Position numbers and translations under genes: made by a program
The notes under the pieces: model-generated
The model's input: the letters and a program-made list of their open reading frames with translations, nothing else
What the model was told of the DNA's origin: nothing
Databases searched by the model: none
Source: a virus
IMG/VR virus record: IMGVR_UViG_3300003690_000329
Location: 1-25,651 of that record
Reading direction: 5' to 3' (one strand)
Length of the DNA: 25,651 bases
In this document: one piece after another, positions 7,671 to 15,284 of the stretch
Numbering within the stretch: position 1 is the stretch's first letter
Layout of the letters: the number at the start of each line of letters is the position of its first letter

Positions 7671-7958
7671 TCACCGGTTCGACACCCGGTTAGCCTGTTC
7701 AACCAGCTTCAGAATCTCATCCTCGTAATCCCGCATGTACTTCATGCCGCCGGCATGGAATGCCCGTTCGTCGGCCGGCATTGCAGGGGTTGAGGCTTGC
7801 TCCCTTGCGCCCTCACCAGTCGCCCGGGCAGTACACAGTATACCGGTCAAGAGGGGGTTGTCCTCCGGAACCATGAAACACTCGAGGAGTTTATCGGAAT
7901 CCTCGATAACGTAATCACCGACCACTCGTTTTCTGTTTTTTGGGTTAAATAGTTTCAT
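7671..7958 (-). CDS. Hypothetical protein, 95 aa
   Basis: The protein starts at ATG 7958 and overlaps the HTH gene by 14 nt. It begins MKLFNPKNRKRVVGDYVIED, has a hydrophobic core around LLTGILCTARATG, and ends with a charged helix (YMRDYEDEILKLVEQANRV). No family is recognised. It is the last gene before the 7609-7632 terminator and follows the terminase, so a packaging or head-assembly accessory role is possible on position only. Confidence 0.65.
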   Translation of the reverse strand: MKLFNPKNRKRVVGDYVIEDSDKLLECFMVPEDNPLLTGILCTARATGEGAREQASTPAMPADERAFHAGGMKYMRDYEDEILKLVEQANRVSNR

Positions 7959-8145
7959 TTTTACCGTTCAATCTGAATGCCTTGATGATCTCCGATCTCC
8001 TGTATTTTCCGCGTTTACGGCCGGGAAACAGATGCCTCTCGATGACACCCGCATTCACGGCCTTGATTAAATCCCGTTGCGTGATCCCGCTATCGGAGTT
8101 CACGATCTCGGCCTGGGCGAGGAATTCCTTACTGGGTAGACTCAT
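7945..8145 (-). CDS. Small helix-turn-helix DNA-binding protein, 66 aa
   Basis: I chose ATG at 8145 because it overlaps the terminase stop as ATGA. The frame is open upstream but only inside the terminase gene. The sequence SGITQRDLIKAVNAGVIERH followed by a basic turn (PGRKRGKYRRSEI) and IIKAF fits a MerR/excisionase-like winged helix: helix, turn, recognition helix, wing, final helix. Lying immediately after TerL, it could be a small-terminase-like DNA-recognition partner or a late regulator. The DNA-binding call is reasonable, but the specific role is unknown. Confidence 0.6.
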   Translation of the reverse strand: MSLPSKEFLAQAEIVNSDSGITQRDLIKAVNAGVIERHLFPGRKRGKYRRSEIIKAFRLNGKNETI

Positions 8146-10259
8146 GTCAATTTCACTATCACCTTCCTTCTTGGTCCCATCACTGCCGGCCGGCGCGGCC
8201 GGCTCTGGACCGAGGAACTGACGGATCGATTTCCCCGGCCGTAATGAAACCCGTGGCGCGGCTCGTAGGCATCCTCCTCGTTGTAATCGCATTCGGCCGT
8301 GAAGAAATATCGCACGTTGTCAATCGGATCCTTACAGGCGCCATCCCGTTCCACGTTCATCCAGTTCTCAAAACTGTATATCGTATTCGGGCAGTTTTCC
8401 CCGATATATAGCTTGGGTTTGTTGAAGAAACTCTGTTTATCAGCCCACTCGAAATCGAGCGCCGAATTGATTCGGGCCACCCCGTCATTGATATGGCTGC
8501 CGGGAGTCAGGTGTACATTCAGGCCCAGCTCGATTAGGTCCTCAAACAGCGTCACAGGCCGGTCATGTTCCACCCTGGGTGCGCTTGCGGCACGACTGTC
8601 CACATAACGGTCCTCGATTATCTCGAGTGCGCCACCATCATCCCAATCCATGATCAGGTCCTCCGAAGGATACAGATTGCCCTGGATCACCGGCAGTTCC
8701 GAGCCCCCATTTTCGTCCACCCATCTCATGTAATCACCCCACCGTTCCAGACGGGCCATCTCGAACATGTAGCGGATCAATCCGAACCCGAAACTCTCCT
8801 GGCCGCCACCCCGCTTACCATCGTTAATTCCCTCCTTCTTGCCGCTCGGGACCGACCAGGGGTCTGGCATACCCTCCCCGGGTATCTCGTCCGTTCCAGG
8901 CCATTCTCGATAGACGTAGGACGCTTCTGGAGTGGCACGGATCCAGGTGAGGAAGAAGTTCCTGTCCGATGCCGGATCGATGAAGCAGTAGTTTGTTCCC
9001 TCCTCCGGAATTGCGGCTGGATCCAGGACATGAACATCCCTGGAGAATTTGGGCAGGATCGTGGATCCGATCCGGTCGGCCTTGCCATACAACCGGATCC
9101 GGATGTTATCCGGACCCGTCAGTCTGGCGGCGCCGATGACATTCTTTGGGTTCCCGTATGGATTGTCACAGGCATGGAAATACACAACCGCACACCGGGG
9201 ATCGACGCATCGTTCGACACGGGGCACCATCTCAAATTTGCGACCTTCGGGGATCGGTGGCTGCCCGGTACCACCCTCGAGCCATGCGATCACATCATCC
9301 GGCCGGCTCTGCGGCACGAGCGAGACACGCTTGTCACGCTCGGCGGCCACTATTTCTTTGTATTCATCTTCACTCAGACCGAGAACCAGGTGCTCCAGTG
9401 GATCCCCACGGTCCTTTGGCAGCATGAATGCGATTGACTTCTTTGTCTGGACACTCGAGTCGCGGAACATCTTGACCGCAGGGGTATATCCCCTTATCGG
9501 CGTGAAGGTAATGATCCCCTTCCCGTTCCGTGTCGTGAGCCGGAAGTGCAGGGTTTCCACCCAGTCGGCCGGGATCAGCTCATCCGGCAGCACCAGGTCT
9601 GGCTCAATCCCCTCCAGGCAAGTGTCCTTGTCCTGCATATAATTCTTGAACTCGCAGAAGGATGATACCGGGTTGATAAAGCTATTGTCGCTGAACCCAG
9701 TTTTTTCTTTATACTTGATGTAGGTCGTGGTGGTGGCCGCTTGCACTTTGTATTCCTGCGGCATGAATTTCCAGAACAGGGGTTGCTGCTCGGCCACACT
9801 CCTCGGGTTCGACATATGCAGCGGGAACACTCGTGAATCATTCACATAACTCAGGACCTGCTGTCCGCGTTTCGCGGAATATTCACTCTTGCTCGCCCGG
9901 TTGGCACCCATGATCAGCAGCATCGAGATCGGCGCCTGGAACCCCAGATGCTCCCGCATCTGAACCTTGAACTCGTTCCACCCTATTCCCAGCCTGGCAT
10001 TCAGATCGTGCGTGAATCCCGCATCACAGCACCATTCATCGAAGTCCAGCAGGGCATCACACACATGCCAGATATGCGGCTCCCACCCGTTTCGGAAGGG
10101 GTCCGCTTTCTCCGCATCAATCACCTGGCGCCGGCGAGCCAGGAGTCGGCCGAGCGCCTCTTCCTGGGTGCTTTTACCCAGGTCGGCCTCGGCCAGGATC
10201 TGATCCAGGGACGGGGGTGGCAGTACCGGGTGCGACTGGATCTTGACCTGGAGCGGCAT
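8142..10259 (-). CDS. terL: Terminase large subunit
   Basis: This 705-aa protein is the ATP-driven motor that packages DNA through the portal and cuts it. The ATPase half shows a variant Walker A at residues 118-125 (GANRASKS, with Ser where Gly is usual before Lys). The Walker B and catalytic Glu are at 221-227 (DLVLPDE), and the coupling motif TFTP is at 251-254. The nuclease half begins near YCFIDPASDRNF, with an acidic residue as expected for an RNase H-like fold. It includes a GLNVHLTPGSHINDG segment that resembles terminase C-terminal regions. The length is somewhat above typical. It starts at ATG 10259, 1 nt after the stop of the 75-aa gene. No obvious TerS lies next to it. Confidence 0.85.
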   Translation of the reverse strand: MPLQVKIQSHPVLPPPSLDQILAEADLGKSTQEEALGRLLARRRQVIDAEKADPFRNGWEPHIWHVCDALLDFDEWCCDAGFTHDLNARLGIGWNEFKVQMREHLGFQAPISMLLIMGANRASKSEYSAKRGQQVLSYVNDSRVFPLHMSNPRSVAEQQPLFWKFMPQEYKVQAATTTTYIKYKEKTGFSDNSFINPVSSFCEFKNYMQDKDTCLEGIEPDLVLPDELIPADWVETLHFRLTTRNGKGIITFTPIRGYTPAVKMFRDSSVQTKKSIAFMLPKDRGDPLEHLVLGLSEDEYKEIVAAERDKRVSLVPQSRPDDVIAWLEGGTGQPPIPEGRKFEMVPRVERCVDPRCAVVYFHACDNPYGNPKNVIGAARLTGPDNIRIRLYGKADRIGSTILPKFSRDVHVLDPAAIPEEGTNYCFIDPASDRNFFLTWIRATPEASYVYREWPGTDEIPGEGMPDPWSVPSGKKEGINDGKRGGGQESFGFGLIRYMFEMARLERWGDYMRWVDENGGSELPVIQGNLYPSEDLIMDWDDGGALEIIEDRYVDSRAASAPRVEHDRPVTLFEDLIELGLNVHLTPGSHINDGVARINSALDFEWADKQSFFNKPKLYIGENCPNTIYSFENWMNVERDGACKDPIDNVRYFFTAECDYNEEDAYEPRHGFHYGRGNRSVSSSVQSRPRRPAVMGPRRKVIVKLT

Positions 10260-10260
10260 G

Positions 10261-10488
10261 CTAGTCTTCCTCTTCTGCCTTCTTCTCTTTGCGCTTGTGC
10301 TTCAAAATCTTCATGCGGTCAATGGCCTGGTCCAGGCTGTCGGCACCGGTCACCGGTTCGTACCCGGTACCTCCCTCGCCGGCCAGGAACTTTCGCCTAT
10401 TGACCTCCATCATCTCGCGGATCTCCAGGACATGCAAATCACCACCGGCCACACATACAACTGCCCAGGTGGTGGATATAGCATTCAT
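10261..10488 (-). CDS. Hypothetical protein, 75 aa
   Basis: It starts with ATG at 10488 immediately after the TAG of the methyltransferase-like gene and ends 1 nt before TerL, so it is probably read by coupled translation. The N-terminal half is mixed (WAVVCVAGGDLHVLEIREM) and the C-terminus is strongly basic then acidic (KHKRKEKKAEEED). No family is recognised. Small proteins just before TerL are sometimes small terminases, but no HTH can be seen here. Confidence 0.6.
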   Translation of the reverse strand: MNAISTTWAVVCVAGGDLHVLEIREMMEVNRRKFLAGEGGTGYEPVTGADSLDQAIDRMKILKHKRKEKKAEEED

Positions 10489-11118
10489 CTATAGGTCGAG
10501 TTCTTGTTGGGTGGCAGCATCACAATCAGGCTTCGTCCATTGTTCCGCGAATGCTTCCGCGATTCCTTGATAGGTCTCGCTTCTTCTCTTCGCACGGGTC
10601 GGAGAAGGGCCGAGTTTGTTCTGCCCACTCGGTGTCTGGTTGTCCCAATATCCGCGAATCGGGAGTGGCAGGACGCTGGTCGGGCGCAGTGGATCCAGCA
10701 TGTGCAGCCATAGGCCGGTGCGCTTTGACTCTGGATGTCCGAACTGCCACGGCTGAATCCATTGCGTTGCTCTCATGGGCAACACACCGACCGGGTTCTC
10801 TAACGCGACCCTGCGCGAATGCCGCAAGCATTCCCACCACAGGTTCATTGTCCACTCAATTGCTTCGATCCGTTCAGCGTGGCGAGACATGCCCTTGCCG
10901 TAATGTGCATTGCCACTCACTGCCAGTGCGGTGCAGGGTGGGTGTGCCACGATCAGGTCCCATTGCCTCGAACGCACGAGATCGAGGCAATCACCCATCA
11001 GGTGGTGCGGCGAGTCGTCGTCGGACGGTTGCAGGTCACAACTCCATGCGTTGTGGCCGCGCCGCCGAAACGCCTCGCGGCTTCGTCCGCTCAACTCGCA
11101 TGCTATGAGTATATTCAC
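10489..11118 (-). CDS. Short cytosine-methyltransferase-like protein
   Basis: The SAM-binding first strand and loop are NILIACELSGRSREAFRRRG, followed by an acidic second strand (WSCDL). A PPC motif in the context AHPPCTAL matches the catalytic Cys motif of C5-cytosine methyltransferases, and LENPVG matches their ENV-type motif. A phage-typical KRTGLWL lies further on. I chose GTG at 11118 (about 209 aa), just before the first strand. An in-frame GTG at 11163 would add 15 residues encoded partly by a GGAC repeat. At this length it lacks a clear target-recognition domain, so it may modify DNA with low specificity, use a partner, or act on something else. It follows dnaB and precedes TerL, fitting protection of phage DNA before packaging. 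Confidence 0.72.
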   Translation of the reverse strand: MNILIACELSGRSREAFRRRGHNAWSCDLQPSDDDSPHHLMGDCLDLVRSRQWDLIVAHPPCTALAVSGNAHYGKGMSRHAERIEAIEWTMNLWWECLRHSRRVALENPVGVLPMRATQWIQPWQFGHPESKRTGLWLHMLDPLRPTSVLPLPIRGYWDNQTPSGQNKLGPSPTRAKRRSETYQGIAEAFAEQWTKPDCDAATQQELDL

Positions 11119-11135
11119 AATGGATCTAATTTCTT

Positions 11136-11155
11136 GTCCGTCCGTCCGTCCGTCC
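11136..11155. repeat. Tetranucleotide repeat (GTCC)5
   Basis: Five uninterrupted copies of GTCC on the plus strand (GGAC on the minus strand) lie between the two possible GTG starts of the methyltransferase-like gene. Perfect tetranucleotide tracts at 5' ends can slip in replication and change the frame or start context. Confidence 0.9.
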
Positions 11156-11201
11156 AGAAACACGCGATATTAAGCAATAAACATGCGGGTTTCCGCTATT
11201 A

Positions 11202-11224
11202 CTCGGACATTTAATTTGTCCGAG
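11202..11224 (-). terminator. 8-bp hairpin downstream of dnaB
   Basis: CTCGGACA and TGTCCGAG pair perfectly around a 7-nt A/T loop (11210-11216). It starts 15 nt beyond the helicase stop. The sequence after it on the minus strand is not T-rich, so it may be a weak terminator, attenuator or mRNA 3' stabiliser. It sits in a 120-nt gap between helicase and methyltransferase-like genes. Confidence 0.5.
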
Positions 11225-11238
11225 CTTACACGAAATAC

Positions 11239-12723
11239 TCACTCGATACTCACTTGCGCCCAGGACTCATCCACCTCCCACTGTGGATCCTTACTGGATG
11301 CTTCTGATCTACTACGATTCGCGTTCTGCAGTGACTTCACCTTGGTTTCCCAATCGCCGAAATCATCCCCTGTAGGCCCGACCGCAAGCTCGTTCTCGAA
11401 CCGGAAATAGTGCGGCCTTAACCACCAGGTCGTGGCTCGCACATCTCCGTTCTTATGCTTCGCCAAAACGATTCTCGTCGGACGCAGTTTCCGCGTGGAG
11501 TCGGGCATCATCTGCTCCATCTGCTCGTTGATTTTCATGTCCTGGAATATCAGCACCACCTTGTGGGCATCCTGCTCGAGCGATCCGGAATCACGCAGGT
11601 CAGACAATTTCGGAGCACGTTCGCTCTTGTCCACTTCGCGTGAGAACTGGGACAGCACCAGGATCGGGATATCGAGTTCAAATGCCAGGGCTTTCAACAT
11701 GCCGCTAATGTAGGTCGTGCGAGCATTCGCTTCCCACTGACTCCGTCCCATGTCGGATGCCTGTACTATCTGGATGTAGTCAACCGTCAACAGGTCGAGC
11801 CCGTGGCGCATGTGATGCATTCTGGCCCACGAGCAGATCATCCGGATGTCCCGCTCCTGGTCCGTGATATACATCGGGTATCCACCTATCTCGCGTGCCG
11901 CATTCTTTACGACATCCATTTTTCCGTACACATTTCCTCCCTTGAGCTTGGGCAAGCTGACCCCGGCCTTGCGGCACACATCCCGTTCCAGGATCTCCTG
12001 CCGGCTCCCGTCGAGCGTAACTCGACCGACATGATACCCGGCCGCCGCGAGGCTCTCCGAGATCTGGCCCTCGAGCGTTGTCTTCCCCGCACTCGGCCGG
12101 CCGGCCAGGATCGTGATACCCGTCTCGAGGCCGCACATTACCTCGTTCAGCTCATCCAGCGGCACCCGCAGACCCAGATCCAGATCGCCGGCCGTGGCTC
12201 GTGTCCACCTCTCCACGGATTTCTCGAGGACCTGGGTATTCGTTTCATCCTCCTTATCGGGCTCCGCGATATCGATGAATCGTTGCGGTATATCCCGCAG
12301 CAACTGCTCCCCGTTCTCCACCTCGTGCGCCTCGCACTCCGTCTTGCGGCAGATATCTATGATGTGACGTTGCACCCACCTCTGGCGCACTATGTCGAGG
12401 TAATGTTCACCATGCGAGGCTGTCGGCGTATCGTCTATCAGCCTGTTCAGGTATCCGATCCCACCCATCTCATCCAGTTGGTTTTTTGATTTCAGGTGTT
12501 CGCTCAGAGTGAGAACGTCAACCGGGCGCCACTTATCGTCATCCTGGAAGGACATCATGGCCTCGAAAATAATGCGGTGCGCCGGCAGATGGAACGCAGT
12601 GGCCGACATCCTGACCTGGTGAATCGCAATCGGCAGCAGCCGGTCGGCTTCCAGCAGAATCGATCCCAGGGCGCCCCTTTCAGCCTCCTCCGAAAAGGGA
12701 ACCTGTCGTATTTCATTCACCAT
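11239..12723 (-). CDS. dnaB: Replicative DNA helicase, DnaB family
   Basis: The 494-aa product has the normal DnaB length and layout. An N-terminal helical domain (SEEAERGALGSILLEADRL) is followed by a linker and a RecA-like ATPase. Walker A is at 207-216 (AGRPSAGKTT), Walker B at 311-316 (LLTVDY), the SQFSRE motif near 358-364, and DLRDSGSLEQDA at 375-386. As a hexamer it unwinds DNA at the replication fork. The usual SLEMS motif reads TLDGS (D238), so the catalytic Glu is replaced by Asp. The gene starts 3 nt after the oxygenase stop and lies downstream of the initiator gene, which presumably loads it. Confidence 0.92.
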   Translation of the reverse strand: MVNEIRQVPFSEEAERGALGSILLEADRLLPIAIHQVRMSATAFHLPAHRIIFEAMMSFQDDDKWRPVDVLTLSEHLKSKNQLDEMGGIGYLNRLIDDTPTASHGEHYLDIVRQRWVQRHIIDICRKTECEAHEVENGEQLLRDIPQRFIDIAEPDKEDETNTQVLEKSVERWTRATAGDLDLGLRVPLDELNEVMCGLETGITILAGRPSAGKTTLEGQISESLAAAGYHVGRVTLDGSRQEILERDVCRKAGVSLPKLKGGNVYGKMDVVKNAAREIGGYPMYITDQERDIRMICSWARMHHMRHGLDLLTVDYIQIVQASDMGRSQWEANARTTYISGMLKALAFELDIPILVLSQFSREVDKSERAPKLSDLRDSGSLEQDAHKVVLIFQDMKINEQMEQMMPDSTRKLRPTRIVLAKHKNGDVRATTWWLRPHYFRFENELAVGPTGDDFGDWETKVKSLQNANRSRSEASSKDPQWEVDESWAQVSIE

Positions 12724-12726
12724 TTG

Positions 12727-13434
12727 TCAGTATCCTCTTCGTCGTGATTTTTCAGTTGGACATCCGGTGATCTGGCATGTCCATTTCGGAACAATGCCGG
12801 CATTGACAGATAAATGATACATCCCGTAATCCCATGTATACATCTCTCCTGCTTTCCAGTTCGACACCACGCTATTGCCTATCTGCACGAAATGACCCCA
12901 GTGCCAGTCTTCGAGGAAAAGCAAATAGCGTCTTATGTTTTTCCGATCTTCTTCTAATAGGTTTCCCTTCTTAAAGTTTGCCTCATATGTATCAAAATGC
13001 CACGGATTCGTCTGTCCTGGGTCTTGCCGGAAACACGCAATTGTCACATGATCAAGTCCAATAAAGGATTTGATTAAATCAAACTCATCCGGCAGACCGT
13101 CCCGCGAATCTGTCCATTGGGTGTATTGACTGTTGTGTTCGTTGTATCCGTGCCTGATGTGGTCCAGCTTCGCGGCCCCGATTGAACCGGGATCCAATTG
13201 TGATGGAATTAAAGTGCCATTCACAAAATCCTCCGGATACAGGTCAACACCAGTTTCGACATCCTTGTCTTCCAGTTTAGATTTTATATCTGCAAAATCC
13301 ATTCCGACTATCCGGAATAGCTGAAGTTTCCCGACATACTGAACATCGGTCGTTGGCTCGGTCGGATCATAGTGCCAGTCTCCGGTAGATTTCTTGTACT
13401 CCAGTAGGCTTTCGTGGTCTTTATTCATATTCAT
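12727..13434 (-). CDS. Putative 2-oxoglutarate/Fe(II)-dependent oxygenase
   Basis: This 235-aa protein shows the iron-binding facial triad pattern: H146-F-D148 in NPWHFDTYEANF, and a distal H207 in MYHLSVNAG. Lys217 in KWTCQITG is a candidate for the 2-oxoglutarate salt bridge. The strands between (RRYLLFLEDWHWGHFVQIG, WKAGEMYTWDYG) fit a double-stranded beta helix, most like aspartyl/asparaginyl or prolyl hydroxylase-type enzymes. The substrate is unknown. Its start overlaps the end of the aminotransferase-like gene by 14 nt, so the two are coupled. Base composition is AT-richer than the flanking replication genes, suggesting later acquisition. A non-catalytic DSBH protein is a less likely alternative. 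Confidence 0.68.
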   Translation of the reverse strand: MNMNKDHESLLEYKKSTGDWHYDPTEPTTDVQYVGKLQLFRIVGMDFADIKSKLEDKDVETGVDLYPEDFVNGTLIPSQLDPGSIGAAKLDHIRHGYNEHNSQYTQWTDSRDGLPDEFDLIKSFIGLDHVTIACFRQDPGQTNPWHFDTYEANFKKGNLLEEDRKNIRRYLLFLEDWHWGHFVQIGNSVVSNWKAGEMYTWDYGMYHLSVNAGIVPKWTCQITGCPTEKSRRRGY

Positions 13435-14329
13435 CCCCCATATCGCTCATCAGTTTTGAAATGCATACCCTTCTCCATTCGGTTCCTCGATTATAACTTC
13501 CGAACTCCTTGTGTGTCTTGTCGGTTATCCCGAATGACACACAGTCGCTGGGTTCTATTTTAAGAGATTTGCATATATCCTCCTGGGACTGCCTGTATTT
13601 GTCGTTGGTGTAATCGGCATCGAATGATTGGCATAACTCGCGACCGACCCCGGGCGATATCTTGGACAACATCCCCATGCCCGTGAACAGATCCACCGGG
13701 TCGTCGTTGTGTGTTCTCTTGCAGCGCATCCCGATCCGCAGTCGCTCGGCGCCGTAAAACCCCTTACTCATGCTGAACGATATTCCCTGGATGCAGTCCC
13801 GGTCCAGGTGGAAGTCCAAACCTCTCGCCATTGAGTAATAGGCGCAGTCGATGAACACCGGGACACACTGCTCGTCACATGAATCCAGAACATCCTGCAT
13901 ATCGGGATGCTCGGCGCCGTAATCGCTGAAGGGCAACGAGATGACCACCGCATCACCACAGCTATATGAACTGCGTCTTCGTATGTCATCATCCTCGATA
14001 TATGACCAGCCGGGATAGTTGTTTCTCCATGAGAGTTCGTGATAGATGAAATCTCCCCTGAAGCACCTCATTCTTCGTTCTCTGTTTTCCGCGTAAAAGA
14101 AGTCGAATGCCTGGGATGTGCCGTGAACAAATCCCAGTTTGTTGAATTTATCCAGGCCGTGAACCGTGTTCAGACGGCTCGTTTGCAACCAGGCATAATA
14201 GGTGTCAAGGAAATCGGATATGATTGTTTTGTTATACAACCAGCCCGAATGAATGTGTCCGCTGATGAAGTCAAAGACCTTCGCATCGGGGATCGGCCTG
14301 GATTTCCTGCCATCAAACACGGATCTCAA
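13421..14329 (-). CDS. Compact PLP-dependent aminotransferase-fold enzyme
   Basis: The 302-aa protein carries the landmarks of a fold-type I PLP enzyme. HGTSQAF (69-75) matches the cofactor phosphate loop. FIDCAYY has D161 for the pyridine nitrogen and Y164. SFSMSKGFYGAERLRIG has K189 in the Schiff-base lysine position and a following Arg-rich S-x-S-K...R-x-G pattern. Near the end WRRVCIS (R287) resembles the substrate carboxylate-binding Arg. It is about 100 residues shorter than typical class I/II aminotransferases, mainly in the small domain, so activity is likely but not certain. Substrates are unknown. It is coupled upstream to the initiator (ATGA overlap) and downstream to the oxygenase. 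The amino or keto acid it makes may feed the oxygenase. Confidence 0.7.
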   Translation of the reverse strand: MRSVFDGRKSRPIPDAKVFDFISGHIHSGWLYNKTIISDFLDTYYAWLQTSRLNTVHGLDKFNKLGFVHGTSQAFDFFYAENRERRMRCFRGDFIYHELSWRNNYPGWSYIEDDDIRRRSSYSCGDAVVISLPFSDYGAEHPDMQDVLDSCDEQCVPVFIDCAYYSMARGLDFHLDRDCIQGISFSMSKGFYGAERLRIGMRCKRTHNDDPVDLFTGMGMLSKISPGVGRELCQSFDADYTNDKYRQSQEDICKSLKIEPSDCVSFGITDKTHKEFGSYNRGTEWRRVCISKLMSDMGDEYE

Positions 14330-15069
14330 TCTCCCTGAAATTGCACCGGCATATAGCCGCCGGTTTCTTTATTATTAGCCTTATTCACCTTCTCATCCTT
14401 GACATCGATCCAGTGGTCCTGGTTTAGAAACGTAGTCGGATGGGGTACGAATTGCCCATATTCCTTGGTCCACGCTTCTTGGATCTTCCACCATCTCAGC
14501 CCGGCAATGACATCCACCACCGACTCATCCAGACGCTTCTTCTTCCAGATCCTGAAGGCAGCCGCTTTTTTTACCTTCCTGTCACCACTCGGCCACTCAT
14601 TCCAAAACAATGCGAATGCTTCTGAATAAACGTACTTGAGTTTTCCAACCGTATTACTTTTATCCTTCCCATTCTTCCCTCTTCCTTCTTGGTTAGGTGC
14701 CCCTCGGGTGCCCTCCGGGTGCCCTTCGGGTGCCCCTGGGGTGCCCTCTAGGGTGCCCTCATCACCTCGGGATATGTCGAAAATGCTTTTATCTATTATC
14801 TTAGCCACGGTTCCCAAGGGTGCCCTCCTGAGTGCCACAATTTCCCACTTTTCCAATTGGTTTTTTGCTGTTCTGTACTCTTTTTTCGTTAAACCCACCG
14901 AGGCGTAGTCCCCGATGAGCGCCTCACCCTGGACCAGGCCGATCTTGTTTGGCGTGTCTGCCGATTTCTGGCAGCGGATCGCGATCTGGGCGAGCAATGC
15001 GAACGCTTTGGGCTTTTGGAGTATCCGCTTTGTGTTGTCACTCTCCATAAACTTCACGAAATACTGCAT
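14326..15069 (-). CDS. Replication initiator / helicase-loader (lambda O-like)
   Basis: The N-terminal domain (YFVKFMESDNTKRILQKPKA, then LIGDYASVGLTKKEYRTAKN) is a winged-helix pattern seen in phage replisome organisers. A Gly/Pro/Glu-rich linker (GTLEGTPGAPEGHPEGTR) joins it to a C-terminal domain. That domain has FALFWNEWPSG, the Trp-rich GLRWWKIQEAWTKEYG and the end motif HPTTFLNQDHWIDV, a combination recurring in phage helicase-loading proteins. I prefer ATG at 15069; a TTG five codons upstream is possible. The linker DNA contains six 11-bp repeats that may be the origin, as in lambda, where the O gene contains ori. It is followed, after the two-gene cassette, by dnaB. Confidence 0.78.
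   Translation of the reverse strand: MQYFVKFMESDNTKRILQKPKAFALLAQIAIRCQKSADTPNKIGLVQGEALIGDYASVGLTKKEYRTAKNQLEKWEIVALRRAPLGTVAKIIDKSIFDISRGDEGTLEGTPGAPEGHPEGTRGAPNQEGRGKNGKDKSNTVGKLKYVYSEAFALFWNEWPSGDRKVKKAAAFRIWKKKRLDESVVDVIAGLRWWKIQEAWTKEYGQFVPHPTTFLNQDHWIDVKDEKVNKANNKETGGYMPVQFQGD
14695..14828. repeat. 11-bp iteron array, candidate phage replication origin
   Basis: Six tandem 11-bp units of consensus GGGTGCCCTC(N) run from 14695 to 14760. A seventh, identical to unit two, is at 14818-14828. The period is not a multiple of three, although the array is inside a gene, so the DNA repeat itself seems to be under selection. Eleven bp is about one helical turn. A/T-rich DNA (14770-14805) lies between the array and the seventh copy, and a polypyrimidine run (14654-14691) lies on the other side. 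Both could serve as unwinding regions. Confidence 0.75.
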
Positions 15070-15131
15070 ATGATGTCCGATCAATCCGATAAATGGCTAC
15101 AGGACGGGTTCTTGCTGTGTTGGATTCGCGA

Positions 15132-15284
15132 TCAGGAACTTTTCTTCTTCGACTTGGCACGTTTCTTTGCGACAACCGTGGTTGAAACCGTTAGCTCGGT
15201 GAGCAGCTTTCCGGAATCGTTTTTAACGGTTGCGATCAGGTCTCCTGCGTCATTTCGACTAAAATGGATGACTTCTTGGGCCAT
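15132..15284 (-). CDS. Small protein with excellent ribosome binding site, 50 aa
   Basis: ATG at 15284 is preceded by a perfect AAGGAGGTGA (15291-15300), the best Shine-Dalgarno in the window. The product begins MAQEVIHFSRNDAGDLIATV, has a short strand-rich part (GKLLTELTVSTTVVAKK) and ends in a basic run (KKRAKSKKKSS). No family is recognised. Strong translation and the small basic tail suggest an abundant DNA- or RNA-binding or regulatory peptide. It directly precedes the replication initiator, after a 172-bp region (15301-15472) in which I see no convincing gene. Confidence 0.75.
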   Translation of the reverse strand: MAQEVIHFSRNDAGDLIATVKNDSGKLLTELTVSTTVVAKKRAKSKKKSS

